From NCBI RefSeq assembly GCF_004684205.1, contig NZ_SRIO01000021.1:1-33791 (forward strand): a stretch of DNA of 33,791 bases, read 5' to 3'. The notes under the pieces were generated by a model. That model did not search any database and was not told the DNA's origin. It saw only the letters and a program-made list of their open reading frames with translations. The position numbers and the translations under genes are program-made. This stretch comes from Candidatus Macondimonas diazotrophica. GTDB lineage: Bacteria > Pseudomonadota > Gammaproteobacteria > UBA5335. How positions within the stretch are numbered: position 1 is the first letter of the stretch; the number at the start of each line of letters is the position of its first letter. This document shows positions 1 to 8,529 of the stretch, in pieces.

Positions 1-17
1 AATCACGGCGCCGAGGT

Positions 18-41
18 GTTGGGGCCGGTTGCGGCCCCAAC
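18..41. terminator. GC-rich hairpin at the left edge
   Basis: A perfect 9-bp inverted repeat (GTTGGGGCC / GGCCCCAAC) with a 6-nt loop. There is no T-tract on either side, so it is a weak candidate for an intrinsic terminator. It may belong to a gene lying left of the window. The rest of 1-208 shows no gene. Confidence 0.35.
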
Positions 42-166
42 CCCTCACACACGTCACAGCTTCCGAAACCATCATCAAGTCAACAGCGCCAGCGCGGCGG
101 ATGGCTCACACCGCCCCAATTTTTCTGGCGACCTCTGACACCTTCCCCTGCGATTTCATCCGACTT

Positions 167-175
167 TGCTAGAAT
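167..175 (+). promoter_or_regulatory. extended -10 promoter element for aguB
   Basis: TGC followed by TAGAAT forms an extended -10 box (TGN plus five of six consensus bases) 33 nt before the aguB ATG. No good -35 hexamer is visible at 16-18 nt, which fits an extended -10 promoter. This is inferred from sequence only. Confidence 0.4.
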
Positions 176-208
176 CACGGCCTCATCACTTGCGCCGGAT
201 TAACGCTC

Positions 209-1096
209 ATGTCCCACTCCCTGACGGTTGCCCTGATCCAGCAGTGTTGCTCGGGCGACACCGCCGCCAATCTCGAGACACAGACCCGGGATATCCGACG
301 GGCAGCAACAGCCGGTGCACGCCTGATTCTGCTTCAGGAACTGCACAACACACTCTATTTCTGCCAAGTCGAAGACCCGGCCCTCTGCGATCTGGCCGAA
401 CCGATCCCCGGACCGACCACTGACCACCTCGGTGCCTTGGCACAGGAACTCGGTGTCGTCATCGTGGCCTCACTGTTCGAAAGGCGAGCTGCCGGCCTGT
501 ATCACAACACGGCCGTGGTGCTGGATACCGACGGACGCATTGCCGGGCGCTACCGCAAAATGCACATCCCGGACGATCCGGGCTTCTACGAAAAATTCTA
601 TTTCACGCCGGGCGACCTCGGGTTCTCCCCTATCGACACCGCCGTCGGCCGGCTCGGGGTGCTCGTGTGCTGGGATCAATGGTATCCCGAGGCCGCACGT
701 CTGATGGCGCTGGCGGGCGCCGAACTGCTGCTCTATCCAACGGCGATCGGATGGAATCCGGACGACCCGGCAGCGGAACAGGCCCGGCAACGGGAGGCCT
801 GGATCACCATCCAGCGCGCCCACGCGGTCGCCAATGGCATGCCCGTTCTGGCCTGCAACCGGACCGGGCACGAACCCGACCCCTCCGGCCAAACGGCGGG
901 CATCCGTTTCTGGGGCAGCAGTTTCATCGCCGGTCCGCAAGGGGAAATCCTCGCTCAAGCTGCAGAAGATGCGCCGCAGATTCTCACGGCGACGATCGAT
1001 CTGGCGCACGGGGAAGCCGTCCGCCGCATCTGGCCCTTTCTGCGCGATCGGCGCATCGACGACTACGGCGACCTCACCCGGCGCTTTCGCGACTGA
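209..1096 (+). CDS. aguB: N-carbamoylputrescine amidase (nitrilase superfamily)
   Basis: The 295-residue protein is a carbon-nitrogen hydrolase. The Glu-Lys-Cys triad is readable: E44 in LLQELHN, K117 in RKMHIPDDP and C154 in LVCWDQWYPE. The KMHIPDDPGFYEKFYFTPGD stretch and the WDQWYPEAAR block are typical of AguB, which hydrolyses N-carbamoylputrescine to putrescine, CO2 and ammonia in the agmatine route to polyamines; it acts in the cytoplasm. The length matches the family (about 290 aa). The usual partner, agmatine deiminase (aguA), is not downstream and could lie left of the window. The next gene is 103 nt away with its own -10 box, so this is probably the end of a separate unit. Confidence 0.93.
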   Translation: MSHSLTVALIQQCCSGDTAANLETQTRDIRRAATAGARLILLQELHNTLYFCQVEDPALCDLAEPIPGPTTDHLGALAQELGVVIVASLFERRAAGLYHNTAVVLDTDGRIAGRYRKMHIPDDPGFYEKFYFTPGDLGFSPIDTAVGRLGVLVCWDQWYPEAARLMALAGAELLLYPTAIGWNPDDPAAEQARQREAWITIQRAHAVANGMPVLACNRTGHEPDPSGQTAGIRFWGSSFIAGPQGEILAQAAEDAPQILTATIDLAHGEAVRRIWPFLRDRRIDDYGDLTRRFRD

Positions 1097-1159
1097 GAAC
1101 CATAGGCGCCAGAGCAGCGCCCACAGTCATTCGACCAGCGGGCACCCCGTCTGCTCCCG

Positions 1160-1165
1160 TATAAT
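1160..1165 (+). promoter_or_regulatory. consensus -10 box before the DAHPS-like gene
   Basis: A perfect TATAAT lies 34 nt before the ATG at 1200, in the 103-nt gap after aguB. I find no convincing -35 hexamer at the right distance. The position suggests that the DAHPS-like gene and mfd have their own promoter. Confidence 0.45.
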
Positions 1166-1199
1166 GCACAGCCTGTCCCAATGACCCGGTCGTCCCGCC

Positions 1200-2315
1200 A
1201 TGATCCTCATCCTGAATACCGACACCACGCCCGAGAGCCCCTCATTCGCGGATCTCGCCCGTCACCTCGACGCATTGCCTCGCATTCGCTGGCGAGTACA
1301 TCAGGAAAAGGGCGCCCAGCAGTTACTGACGGAAATTTATCTGATCGGTGAAACAGCCGCCCTGGATACGGCTGATATGGCGGCACTTCCGGGTGTGGAC
1401 CGGGTGGTTCGCGTCTCGGAGCCCTACCGTATCCTCGGCCGGCATCAGGACGATCATCGCCCGAGCGAATTCGTCTATAACGGCGTGCACTTCGGACAGG
1501 ACTCATTGCAGGTGCTGGCCGGCCTGTGCGCCGTCGACACTCCCGAGCATGTCGGACAGATGATGCGCGCACTGCAACAGAACGGTCAGGTATGCACCCG
1601 CATGGGCGCCTACAAGCCCCGCACCAGTCCCTATGCCTTTCAAGGTCACGGCGCGGCGTGCCTGCCCTGGGTCTTCGAGCTTGCCGGGAAATACGGCATT
1701 CGGGTCATCGCCATGGAAATTACCCGCGAGGCCCACATCGACGAAATCCAAGAGGCCCTGCATCGCACCGGAAACCCGACCGGCGTCATGCTCCAGATCG
1801 GCACCCGCAACACGCAGAACTTCGAGTTGCTCAAAGCCGCCGGACGCCAGCGCGAGATGCCGGTGCTGCTCAAGCGCGGCTTCGGCATCACGCTCGACGA
1901 ATCGCTCAATGCCGCCGAGTATCTGGCCAGTGAAGGTAATCGCAATGTGATCTTCTGCCTGCGTGGGCTCAAATCCCACATGGGTGATCCGCACCGCAAC
2001 CTCCTCGATTTCGGGCATGTTCCCGTGGTCAAGCGCCTCACCCGGATGCCCGTGGGGATCGATCCCTCGCATTCGGTCGGCACGCGCCACAAGGGCCCGG
2101 ACCAGGTGCTCGATATTTTCCATGCCACCGCGCAAGGGATCATTGCCGGCGCCAACCTGGTGCTGATCGACTTCCACCCCGATCCAGCCAACGCGCTGGT
2201 CGACGGCGCTCAGGCGCTCACCCTCGATGAATTGCCGATCTTCCTCGAAGATGTGCGCATCGCACGGGACGCTTATCTGGAGCGTTGCACGCGGCTGCAG
2301 CGCGCTGTGGTCTGA
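1200..2315 (+). CDS. divergent 3-deoxy-7-phosphoheptulonate synthase (type I-beta DAHPS family)
   Basis: The protein has 371 residues: an N-terminal regulatory-like stretch (about 1-85) and a TIM-barrel DAHPS domain (about 90-345). Family blocks are clear: YKPRTSPYAFQG (138-149), LQIGTRNTQNFELLK (198-212), PVLLKRGF (221-228) and DPSHSVG (288-294). The family joins phosphoenolpyruvate and erythrose 4-phosphate in the first step of aromatic biosynthesis. Of the metal ligands known in the Thermotoga enzyme (Cys, His, Glu, Asp), C110, H291 and D335 are present, but the Glu is an Asp (D324 in IDFHP). Two other near-invariant blocks differ: AGPCSVE reads AGLCAVD and CERGIRT reads CLRGLKS. It may be an active variant or a relative with another substrate. 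No clear Shine-Dalgarno precedes the ATG. Its stop overlaps the mfd start. Confidence 0.8.
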   Translation: MILILNTDTTPESPSFADLARHLDALPRIRWRVHQEKGAQQLLTEIYLIGETAALDTADMAALPGVDRVVRVSEPYRILGRHQDDHRPSEFVYNGVHFGQDSLQVLAGLCAVDTPEHVGQMMRALQQNGQVCTRMGAYKPRTSPYAFQGHGAACLPWVFELAGKYGIRVIAMEITREAHIDEIQEALHRTGNPTGVMLQIGTRNTQNFELLKAAGRQREMPVLLKRGFGITLDESLNAAEYLASEGNRNVIFCLRGLKSHMGDPHRNLLDFGHVPVVKRLTRMPVGIDPSHSVGTRHKGPDQVLDIFHATAQGIIAGANLVLIDFHPDPANALVDGAQALTLDELPIFLEDVRIARDAYLERCTRLQRAVV

Positions 2316-5300
2316 TGATCTCGAACCACCCGTCCCTGGACCCGACCGAGCACCGAGTCGGCCCGTTTCCCGGAAGCGCCGGTGCGCTATGGATTGCCGA
2401 ATTGGCGCGTCGCCGGGCAGGGCTGCGACTGATCATTGCGTCCGACGCCCGCGCCGGGGAACGACTGGAAGCCGAACTCAACTTCTATTGCGCGCCCGAT
2501 GGTCCCCCAATCTTGCATTTTCCCGATTGGGAAACCTTGCCCTACGATATTTTTTCGCCGCACCAGGACATCCTGTCCCAGCGCATCGAGACCCTGTATC
2601 GCCTTCCATCCCTGGAAACCGCGCTGGTCGTAGTTCCAGCCAATACGCTGCTGCAACGTCTGCCGCCGATTTCCTTTGTCACCGGTCACAGCCTCATTTT
2701 GCATGCGGGCGAGCGTCTTGATCCGCATGCGCTGCGGACGCGTCTCGAAGCTGCCGGATACCGCAGCGTATCGCAGGTCATGGAGCACGGCGAGTTCGCC
2801 CTGCGCGGTTCGCTCATGGACCTTTTCCCGATGGGAAGCGCCGAGCCCTATCGAATCGATTTGCTCGATGATGAAATCGATAGCATTCGCCCGTTCGACC
2901 CACAGACGCAGCGGTCACGCGAGATCATCGATCAAGTCCGGATCCTGCCCGCGCGCGAGTTTCCATTCGATGAGGAAGCCATCCGCCAATTTCGCCGGCG
3001 TTACCGCGAGCACTTCGAAGGCAACCCTCAGAGCAGCTTGATCTATCGCGAAGTAAGCGACGGCCATTCGCCAGGCGGCATCGAGTATTACCTACCGCTT
3101 TTCTTCGACGCGACGGCAACGTTGCTCGACTATCTGCCCGAGCACAGCCAGGTGATCCTCGAACCCGGGGCCGAGGACGCATTGCTATCGGTCTGGGATC
3201 AGATCCAAAACCGCTATGAGCAACGGCGACATGACCTCGAACGGCCCTTGCTTCCGCCGGGTGATCTGTTCCTGACACCGACCGAACTGACCGATGCGTG
3301 GACGCGCTTCGATCGCATTGTGATGAGTGACGAAGAGACACCGACCGATTCGACCGATCCTGGAAATGGCGCCTTGCCTCCGCCGGTCTTGCGGCGCAAC
3401 CCCCATGCCAAACGTCCGCTGGATGAGCTGAACCGGTTTATCGAGACTTTCCCGGGCCGTATCCTGATCGCGGCCGAATCACCGGGGCAACGCGAGGCCT
3501 TGCTCGATGAGTTGCGCCCCTTCGGGCTGAAGCCGCAACGATGCGCCCATTGGACCGAGTTCCAAGGCGGCATGATGCCCCTGGCGATTACCGTGGCCCC
3601 GTTGGAACGGGGTCTGCTGAACAATGAGCTCGCTATCATCAGTGAAAGCCAGCTCTCTGGCGAACGCCCGCGGCCGCGGGCGCGCAAGGCAGTCTCTCGC
3701 GATCCGGCGGCCATCATTCGCGATCTGACCGATCTGCGTCCCGGGGCGCCGGTCGTCCACGAAGAACACGGGGTCGGCCGATACCTTGGGCTGCAGCTGA
3801 TCGAGACCGGGGGTACGGCCGCCGAATTCCTCGTACTGGAATACGCCGGTGAAGACAAGCTTTACGTTCCCGTGGCGAATCTTCATCTGGTCAGTCGCTA
3901 TACCGGGGCGGATCCGGAGCATGCCCCGCTGCACCGCCTCGGATCCGATCAGTGGGAAAAAGCGCGCCGCAAAGCGGCTGAACGTGCCCGTGATGTCGCG
4001 GCTGAACTCCTGGAGATCCAGGCACGGCGCGCTGCCCAGCGTCGCACGCCAGTCACCTTCGATGTCGCGGCCTATCATCAGTTCGCTGCGGCATTCCCCT
4101 TCGAGGAAACCGCTGATCAGTTGCAGACAATCGACGCGGTCATCCGGGACATCACCGGCCCCAACCCCATGGACCGGGTGGTATGCGGCGACGTGGGCTT
4201 CGGCAAGACCGAGGTGGCGATGCGCGCAGCGTTCATCGCTGTGCATGGCGGGCGGCAGGTGGCGATCCTGGTACCCACCACCCTGCTCGCCGAGCAGCAT
4301 TTTCGCAACTTCCGCGACCGTTTCGCGGACTGGCCGGTGCGCGTGGAAGGACTGTCCCGCCTGCGCAGCACTAAAGAACAGAAGCAGGCCCTGGCAGCAA
4401 TGGCCGAAGGGCAAGTCGACATCGTCATCGGCACCCACAAACTTCTGAGCAGCGAGGTGCACTTCAAGAATCTGGGACTGGTCATTGTCGACGAGGAACA
4501 CCGCTTCGGTGTTCGCCACAAGGAGCGACTCAAGCAGCTGCGCGCCGAGGTCGACCTGCTTACCCTCACGGCCACGCCGATTCCCCGCACGCTCAACATG
4601 AGCCTTGCGGGACTGCGCGATCTGTCCATCATTGCCACCCCGCCGGTGGAACGCATGGCCGTGCAGACGTTCTCCAACGAATGGAACGATGTTCTGATCC
4701 AGGAAGCATGCCTGCGCGAGATCAAACGGGGCGGCCAGGTCTTCTTCGTCCACAATGAAATCCAGGACATTCAGAAAATCGCCGAGCGCCTTGGCGCCCT
4801 AGTGCCGGGCGCGCGCGTGCTCGCGGCCCATGGTCAGATGCCGGAGCGTGAGCTGGAACAGGTGATGCTCGATTTCTATCACCGCCGCGCAAACATTCTG
4901 GTCTGTACCACCATTATTGAGAGCGGCATCGACATCCCCACCGCCAATACGATTCTCATCCACCGCGCCGATCGTTTCGGGCTCGCCCAGCTGCATCAGC
5001 TGCGCGGCCGGGTCGGCCGCTCCCATCACCGGGCCTATTGCTATCTGATCGTCCCGCCACGCAAGGCCATGACGGCCGATGCGATCAAACGTCTGGATGC
5101 ATTCGAGACGCTTGGCGCGCTGGGCAGTGGGTTCAGCTTGGCCACTCAGGATTTGGAGATTCGTGGCGCCGGGGAATTGCTCGGTGAGGGTCAAAGTGGC
5201 CACATTCATGAAGTCGGTTTCGGGCTCTACAGCGAATTATTGGAACGGGCCGTGCAGGCCATCAAGCGCGGGGATATCCCGTCGCTGGAATCCTCACAGG

Positions 5301-5770
5301 AATCGATTGCCACAGTCGACTTACGCCTGCCCACGCTCCTGCCCGAAAGCTATGTTCCCGACGTGGACTTGCGGCTGATTCTCTATAAGCGAATCGCGGG
5401 CGCCCAGGATCACAAGGCTCTGCGCGCGCTACAAGTGGAGCTGATCGACCGATTCGGCTTGCTGCCGACACCGAGCAAGAATCTCTTCATGCTGGCGGAA
5501 CTCAAGCTGCGCATCACCGCGCTGGGCATCCACAAACTCGAAGCCGGCCCCGAAAAAGGGCGCATGGTGTTCAGCGAACAAACCACCGTGGATCCGGCAC
5601 TCCTCCTGCCCTTGATCCAGAAAAGTCCCAATCGGTTCCGCCTCGACGGGGCCGATACCTTGCGTTTCACGTTGCCGATGACTGAACCCGAAGAACGCGT
5701 GAAACAGGTCGAAGCCTTGCTCGACTATTTCGAGTCTTCCCCGACGGCTGGCGAACGCCAAGTAATCTAA
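2315..5770 (+). CDS. mfd: transcription-repair coupling factor Mfd
   Basis: The 1151-residue protein is the usual Mfd length. Mfd binds RNA polymerase stalled at DNA lesions, pushes it off with its DNA translocase and recruits UvrA. Domains follow the family order: a UvrB-like N-terminal module, an RNAP-interacting region around 470-545 (VVHEEHGVGRYLG onward), and a RecG-like SF2 motor with Walker A GDVGFGKTEVA near 625, DEEHRFGVRHKERL near 726, TATPIPRTLNMS and RGRVGRSHHRAYCYL; the C-terminal TRCF domain ends the protein. A TTG in frame at 2285 would add 10 residues, but the ATG at 2315 overlaps the upstream stop as TGATG, which favours re-initiation and translational coupling. A strong terminator lies 70 nt downstream. 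Confidence 0.97.
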   Translation: MISNHPSLDPTEHRVGPFPGSAGALWIAELARRRAGLRLIIASDARAGERLEAELNFYCAPDGPPILHFPDWETLPYDIFSPHQDILSQRIETLYRLPSLETALVVVPANTLLQRLPPISFVTGHSLILHAGERLDPHALRTRLEAAGYRSVSQVMEHGEFALRGSLMDLFPMGSAEPYRIDLLDDEIDSIRPFDPQTQRSREIIDQVRILPAREFPFDEEAIRQFRRRYREHFEGNPQSSLIYREVSDGHSPGGIEYYLPLFFDATATLLDYLPEHSQVILEPGAEDALLSVWDQIQNRYEQRRHDLERPLLPPGDLFLTPTELTDAWTRFDRIVMSDEETPTDSTDPGNGALPPPVLRRNPHAKRPLDELNRFIETFPGRILIAAESPGQREALLDELRPFGLKPQRCAHWTEFQGGMMPLAITVAPLERGLLNNELAIISESQLSGERPRPRARKAVSRDPAAIIRDLTDLRPGAPVVHEEHGVGRYLGLQLIETGGTAAEFLVLEYAGEDKLYVPVANLHLVSRYTGADPEHAPLHRLGSDQWEKARRKAAERARDVAAELLEIQARRAAQRRTPVTFDVAAYHQFAAAFPFEETADQLQTIDAVIRDITGPNPMDRVVCGDVGFGKTEVAMRAAFIAVHGGRQVAILVPTTLLAEQHFRNFRDRFADWPVRVEGLSRLRSTKEQKQALAAMAEGQVDIVIGTHKLLSSEVHFKNLGLVIVDEEHRFGVRHKERLKQLRAEVDLLTLTATPIPRTLNMSLAGLRDLSIIATPPVERMAVQTFSNEWNDVLIQEACLREIKRGGQVFFVHNEIQDIQKIAERLGALVPGARVLAAHGQMPERELEQVMLDFYHRRANILVCTTIIESGIDIPTANTILIHRADRFGLAQLHQLRGRVGRSHHRAYCYLIVPPRKAMTADAIKRLDAFETLGALGSGFSLATQDLEIRGAGELLGEGQSGHIHEVGFGLYSELLERAVQAIKRGDIPSLESSQESIATVDLRLPTLLPESYVPDVDLRLILYKRIAGAQDHKALRALQVELIDRFGLLPTPSKNLFMLAELKLRITALGIHKLEAGPEKGRMVFSEQTTVDPALLLPLIQKSPNRFRLDGADTLRFTLPMTEPEERVKQVEALLDYFESSPTAGERQVI

Positions 5771-5840
5771 ACGGACTCACCACCCTCGGGCGCAGCCCAG
5801 TGCTGAGCACGATGGACGACCGAATCAGCCCCAAAACACA

Positions 5841-5877
5841 AAACCCCCCGGTGCCTACGAAAGCGCCGGGGGGCTTT
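5841..5877. terminator. bidirectional intrinsic terminator after mfd
   Basis: An 11-bp GC-rich stem (CCCCCCGGTGC / GCGCCGGGGGG, one G-T pair) encloses an 8-nt loop. It is followed by CTTTG on the + strand and flanked by A-rich bases upstream, which give a T-rich tail on the - strand. It sits between convergent genes, mfd (+) and the beta-barrel gene (-), and can serve both. Confidence 0.8.
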
Positions 5878-5892
5878 GTCTAGGCATGGCGA

Positions 5893-6735
5893 TCAGAAAT
5901 TGAATCCGACGCCCCCCTTGACGCTTATCATCTCGAAGCTATCCACCTTGACTTCTTCGCCTTGGCGATCACGCACCTCGGGGCTGTCGATATAACCGTA
6001 TCGACCCTCGACGAAGAGATAGGACGCTTGGGAAACCGTCAGCAAAACACCGACCTTACCGACGATTCCAATCTTCATCGAACCCTGTACCTTGAGCAGA
6101 TCGCCCGAATCCATCCAGGCGCGACCTTCACGGAAGTTCCCGATGAGCGGCCCAAGCCCGATATAAGGACTCACCAATGATTCCGGAGAAAATGTGTAAA
6201 TAGCGCTGACCGCCACAGGAAGGATGCCCGGCTGCAGGACATTCACTTCGCCGGCATTGTTGTCACCCCCAATCACATCCCCAGCGCCCACATCGTTGAT
6301 CTGAATTTCGGGAAAAATGATATCCAGATCGATCTCGGCACCAATACGGTCCGTGAACTTGTAGCCCAAGCTCCCGCCGAAGGCGATAACGTCGACATTC
6401 TCGGGTCTTTCCTCTCTGCTCTCGCCGGTATCGCCCGAAAGCTGAATATCGATAAACCGGCCGATGGACAGCGTACTGGTCTCTTGGGGACCGTCGACCC
6501 GCTCCACTTGGGCGTCTTCTGCCAAATTGAACTTGGGGCCGAACACGCCGCCGCCCAGCTGAACATAAAACTCGCCTGCCCTTGGACCAGCGGCATCCGC
6601 CGTTGAAACAGGCCCAAGACCCACTGCGAAGACCGCGGCAGCGATCATGCTCGACCAACCCCAACGGGAGCGGCTAACGGGGGCTCGGGGGTCAGAAATC
6701 TGAAAAACGTCCTTCATTATGCGTCGATCATCCAT
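5893..6735 (-). CDS. outer-membrane beta-barrel protein (OmpW-like), copy 1
   Basis: The protein has 280 residues. A signal peptide with a long polar n-region (about 28 aa, arginine-rich) leads into the hydrophobic run MIAAAVFAVGLG, with likely cleavage at ADA/AGP (48/49). The mature part alternates in a beta-strand pattern: GEFYVQLGGGVFGPKF at the start, VIAFGGSLGYKFTDRIGAEIDL in the middle, AIYTFSPESLVSPYIGLGPLIG later. It ends in Phe (GGVGFNF), the classic outer-membrane protein signature. I chose the ATG at 6735 because GGAG lies 9 nt upstream; ATGs at 6750 and 6717 are alternatives. It is a clear paralogue of the next gene: both mature proteins open with AGPxAGEFY. The role is unknown; OmpW-type proteins form small channels for hydrophobic compounds, and this assignment is by overall pattern only. 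Confidence 0.75.
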   Translation of the reverse strand: MDDRRIMKDVFQISDPRAPVSRSRWGWSSMIAAAVFAVGLGPVSTADAAGPRAGEFYVQLGGGVFGPKFNLAEDAQVERVDGPQETSTLSIGRFIDIQLSGDTGESREERPENVDVIAFGGSLGYKFTDRIGAEIDLDIIFPEIQINDVGAGDVIGGDNNAGEVNVLQPGILPVAVSAIYTFSPESLVSPYIGLGPLIGNFREGRAWMDSGDLLKVQGSMKIGIVGKVGVLLTVSQASYLFVEGRYGYIDSPEVRDRQGEEVKVDSFEMISVKGGVGFNF

Positions 6736-6805
6736 GTTGACAAACTCCATGCGCGCAATCGGGATTCACGGCGCACGAGTCGCGCCGTGGCCAGCGGCCC
6801 ATCAC

Positions 6806-7705
6806 TCAGCTACCCCCGGCTACGAACGGAAGGATGGATCCCGGAAAGGTCATCCCCAGACCGAAACGGATTTCCCGAATCTCCATGTCTTCGATCGGGA
6901 TAGTATTGCCATCATCGTCTTTGAGTTCAGGCTCGTCGATCAGGCCGTAGCGCAGGCCCACAGTGCCGTACCATCGCTCATTGACTCGAAAACGCGCACC
7001 GGCATCCAGCACGTAGCCGACTTCGAATCCACCTTCGGCGCTAATCGTATCGGATGCTTCATTAAACGCGATGCGATTGCTCAAATCCGCAAACAGCACA
7101 CCCGCACCGATGAACGGACTGACGATGTTGTCCGGGATGAAGGTATAGATAGCGGAGAGATTGATGGGGATAACCGCTGGCGCGGCAATTTTGATGGTGA
7201 TGCTCTCCGGGTCGTTACTGACGACCCGACTCACCAGTGCACCCTCCAGGAGAATTCGGGGCAGCGTGAGACCCAGACCACCTTCGATCCCGAAGTGATC
7301 GGTAATCTGATAGCCGACCCCGCCATTCAAGGCGATGACGCCGCGGTTCTCCGGATCATCCCCGTGTTGCGCACGATCATCGCCCGCTGAAATGGTGACC
7401 GGTAAACGAAACCCGATCGGCCCGATGCCGATTCTCGGGACCGCGATATTCTGCTCCTGGGTGGTAGGCCCGATGGACGACTGGTTAGAGTCTTTCAGAT
7501 TGAATTCAGGGGTGAACAAGCCACCGCCGAACCCTGCATAAAATTCCCCAGCCTTGGGACCCGCGGCTTCTACTGACAGAGACACTGACATTGCAAATGC
7601 CGCTGCCGCCAAGGACCACAGATACGTGCCGTTGCCCGCCCGGGTGACAGGGCTCTTGCCCTGCCCATAGCCCACCGTCTGACGCAATGACGGCTTCCTT
7701 GTCAT
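6806..7705 (-). CDS. outer-membrane beta-barrel protein (OmpW-like), copy 2
   Basis: The protein has 299 residues. The ATG at 7705 is preceded by a strong GGAGGAAAGAG Shine-Dalgarno; the frame stays open upstream to 8062, but that part is not protein-like. A 28-residue basic n-region precedes the hydrophobic core LWSLAAAAFAMSVSLSV, with cleavage likely at VEA/AGP (47/48). The mature start AGPKAGEFYAGFGGGLFTPEFNL mirrors copy 1, as do GGVGYQITDHFGIEGGLGL and SAIYTFIPDNIVSPFIGAG. Unlike copy 1, it does not end in an aromatic residue: after GLGMTF, 12 further residues (PGSILPFVAGGS) follow. It is transcribed first, with copy 1 70 nt downstream, so the two probably form one unit ending at the terminator after mfd. 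Confidence 0.75.
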   Translation of the reverse strand: MTRKPSLRQTVGYGQGKSPVTRAGNGTYLWSLAAAAFAMSVSLSVEAAGPKAGEFYAGFGGGLFTPEFNLKDSNQSSIGPTTQEQNIAVPRIGIGPIGFRLPVTISAGDDRAQHGDDPENRGVIALNGGVGYQITDHFGIEGGLGLTLPRILLEGALVSRVVSNDPESITIKIAAPAVIPINLSAIYTFIPDNIVSPFIGAGVLFADLSNRIAFNEASDTISAEGGFEVGYVLDAGARFRVNERWYGTVGLRYGLIDEPELKDDDGNTIPIEDMEIREIRFGLGMTFPGSILPFVAGGS

Positions 7706-8058
7706 TCTCTCTTTCCTCCATGATTCAGCTAGAGCCCCAGCTGGGCTCCGATCCACTGATTGATGAACACGATCCGGTTGGGCGCTCGACCCACGCATCA
7801 CACGTGCTTGTGGGCTAACTGCAACGGACCGGTCACGACCCGTCCGGAAGCCAAACCCATGGCCTAGCAAATCGCTTTCCTGCCTGCAGGACAATCTTTC
7901 CCGAAACCCTGATTCATGCCGGAGCGGGTATCCATGACACCGCCCGATACTCATTTTGTAGTGAACCTTAGTGCAGGCCGATATGATTTGCAAATAGACT
8001 GCATTTGGCGTCAGAGAAACCGAATACAGCCCTGTGCACACCGTTGGCGAGCCGCTCC
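7706..8058. other. intergenic region upstream of the beta-barrel pair
   Basis: This 353-nt stretch lies between rimI and the first beta-barrel gene and holds no convincing gene. Reading on the - strand, a 6-bp hairpin (GAGCCC / GGGCTC, 5-nt loop, 7732-7748) lies 27-43 nt before the ATG at 7705. Further upstream, TTGCAA and TAAGGT are spaced by 17 nt (around 7970-8000) and could be a weak promoter. The length suggests a regulated leader. Confidence 0.4.
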
Positions 8059-8529
8059 TCACCGATTCAGATGAAGCCGCATGACCAACGCATCCTCACG
8101 TCCGAGGCGTGCAGGATAATACCCTTTGCGCTCGCCAACCTTGACAAATCCATGGCGGCGATAGAGGGCGACAGCCTGACCATTGGATGGCCTGACCTCG
8201 AGCAGCACCTGTTCCACTCCACGCTGACGCGCCAGCGTCAGGATGCAGCCGAGCAGCCGTCCCCCGAGCCCCAGTCCCTGATAGCTGGGATCGACACAGA
8301 GATTGAGAATGTGCGCTTCGCCCGCAGCCATGGATGCAATGCAGTAGGCACGTAACGTCGCGAACTCCTCAAGTCCCCACGCCGTGTAACCGACGCGCAG
8401 ACAATCACTGAAGATGCCCGTTGTCCAGGGATACTCATAGGCGCGGCGCTCGATCTCCATGATTGCCGGAAGATCGCGGACGGTGAGTGGCCGCTCCAGC
8501 ACGCCGTCCCACCGTTGATTGGCGCTCAT
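8059..8529 (-). CDS. rimI: ribosomal-protein-alanine N-acetyltransferase RimI
   Basis: This 156-residue GNAT-fold enzyme transfers acetyl from acetyl-CoA to the N-terminal alanine of ribosomal protein S18. The acetyl-CoA pyrophosphate loop is QGLGLGG (84-90), followed by the RimI block EVRPSNGQAVALYRRHGF (111-128). E111 and Y123 match, in identity and spacing, the catalytic Glu103 and Tyr115 of Salmonella RimI. The start at 8529 overlaps the stop of the uracil-DNA glycosylase gene as ATGA, indicating translational coupling; an in-frame start at 8577 would lie inside that gene and adds no conserved sequence. UDG next to rimI is a familiar arrangement in Proteobacteria. It is the last gene of the ilv-leu-rimI run. 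Confidence 0.92.
   Translation of the reverse strand: MSANQRWDGVLERPLTVRDLPAIMEIERRAYEYPWTTGIFSDCLRVGYTAWGLEEFATLRAYCIASMAAGEAHILNLCVDPSYQGLGLGGRLLGCILTLARQRGVEQVLLEVRPSNGQAVALYRRHGFVKVGERKGYYPARLGREDALVMRLHLNR

Noticed and set aside
7706-8062. N-terminal extension of the second beta-barrel gene
   Set aside because: The extra 119 codons would precede a perfectly good signal peptide, and a strong Shine-Dalgarno marks the ATG at 7705.
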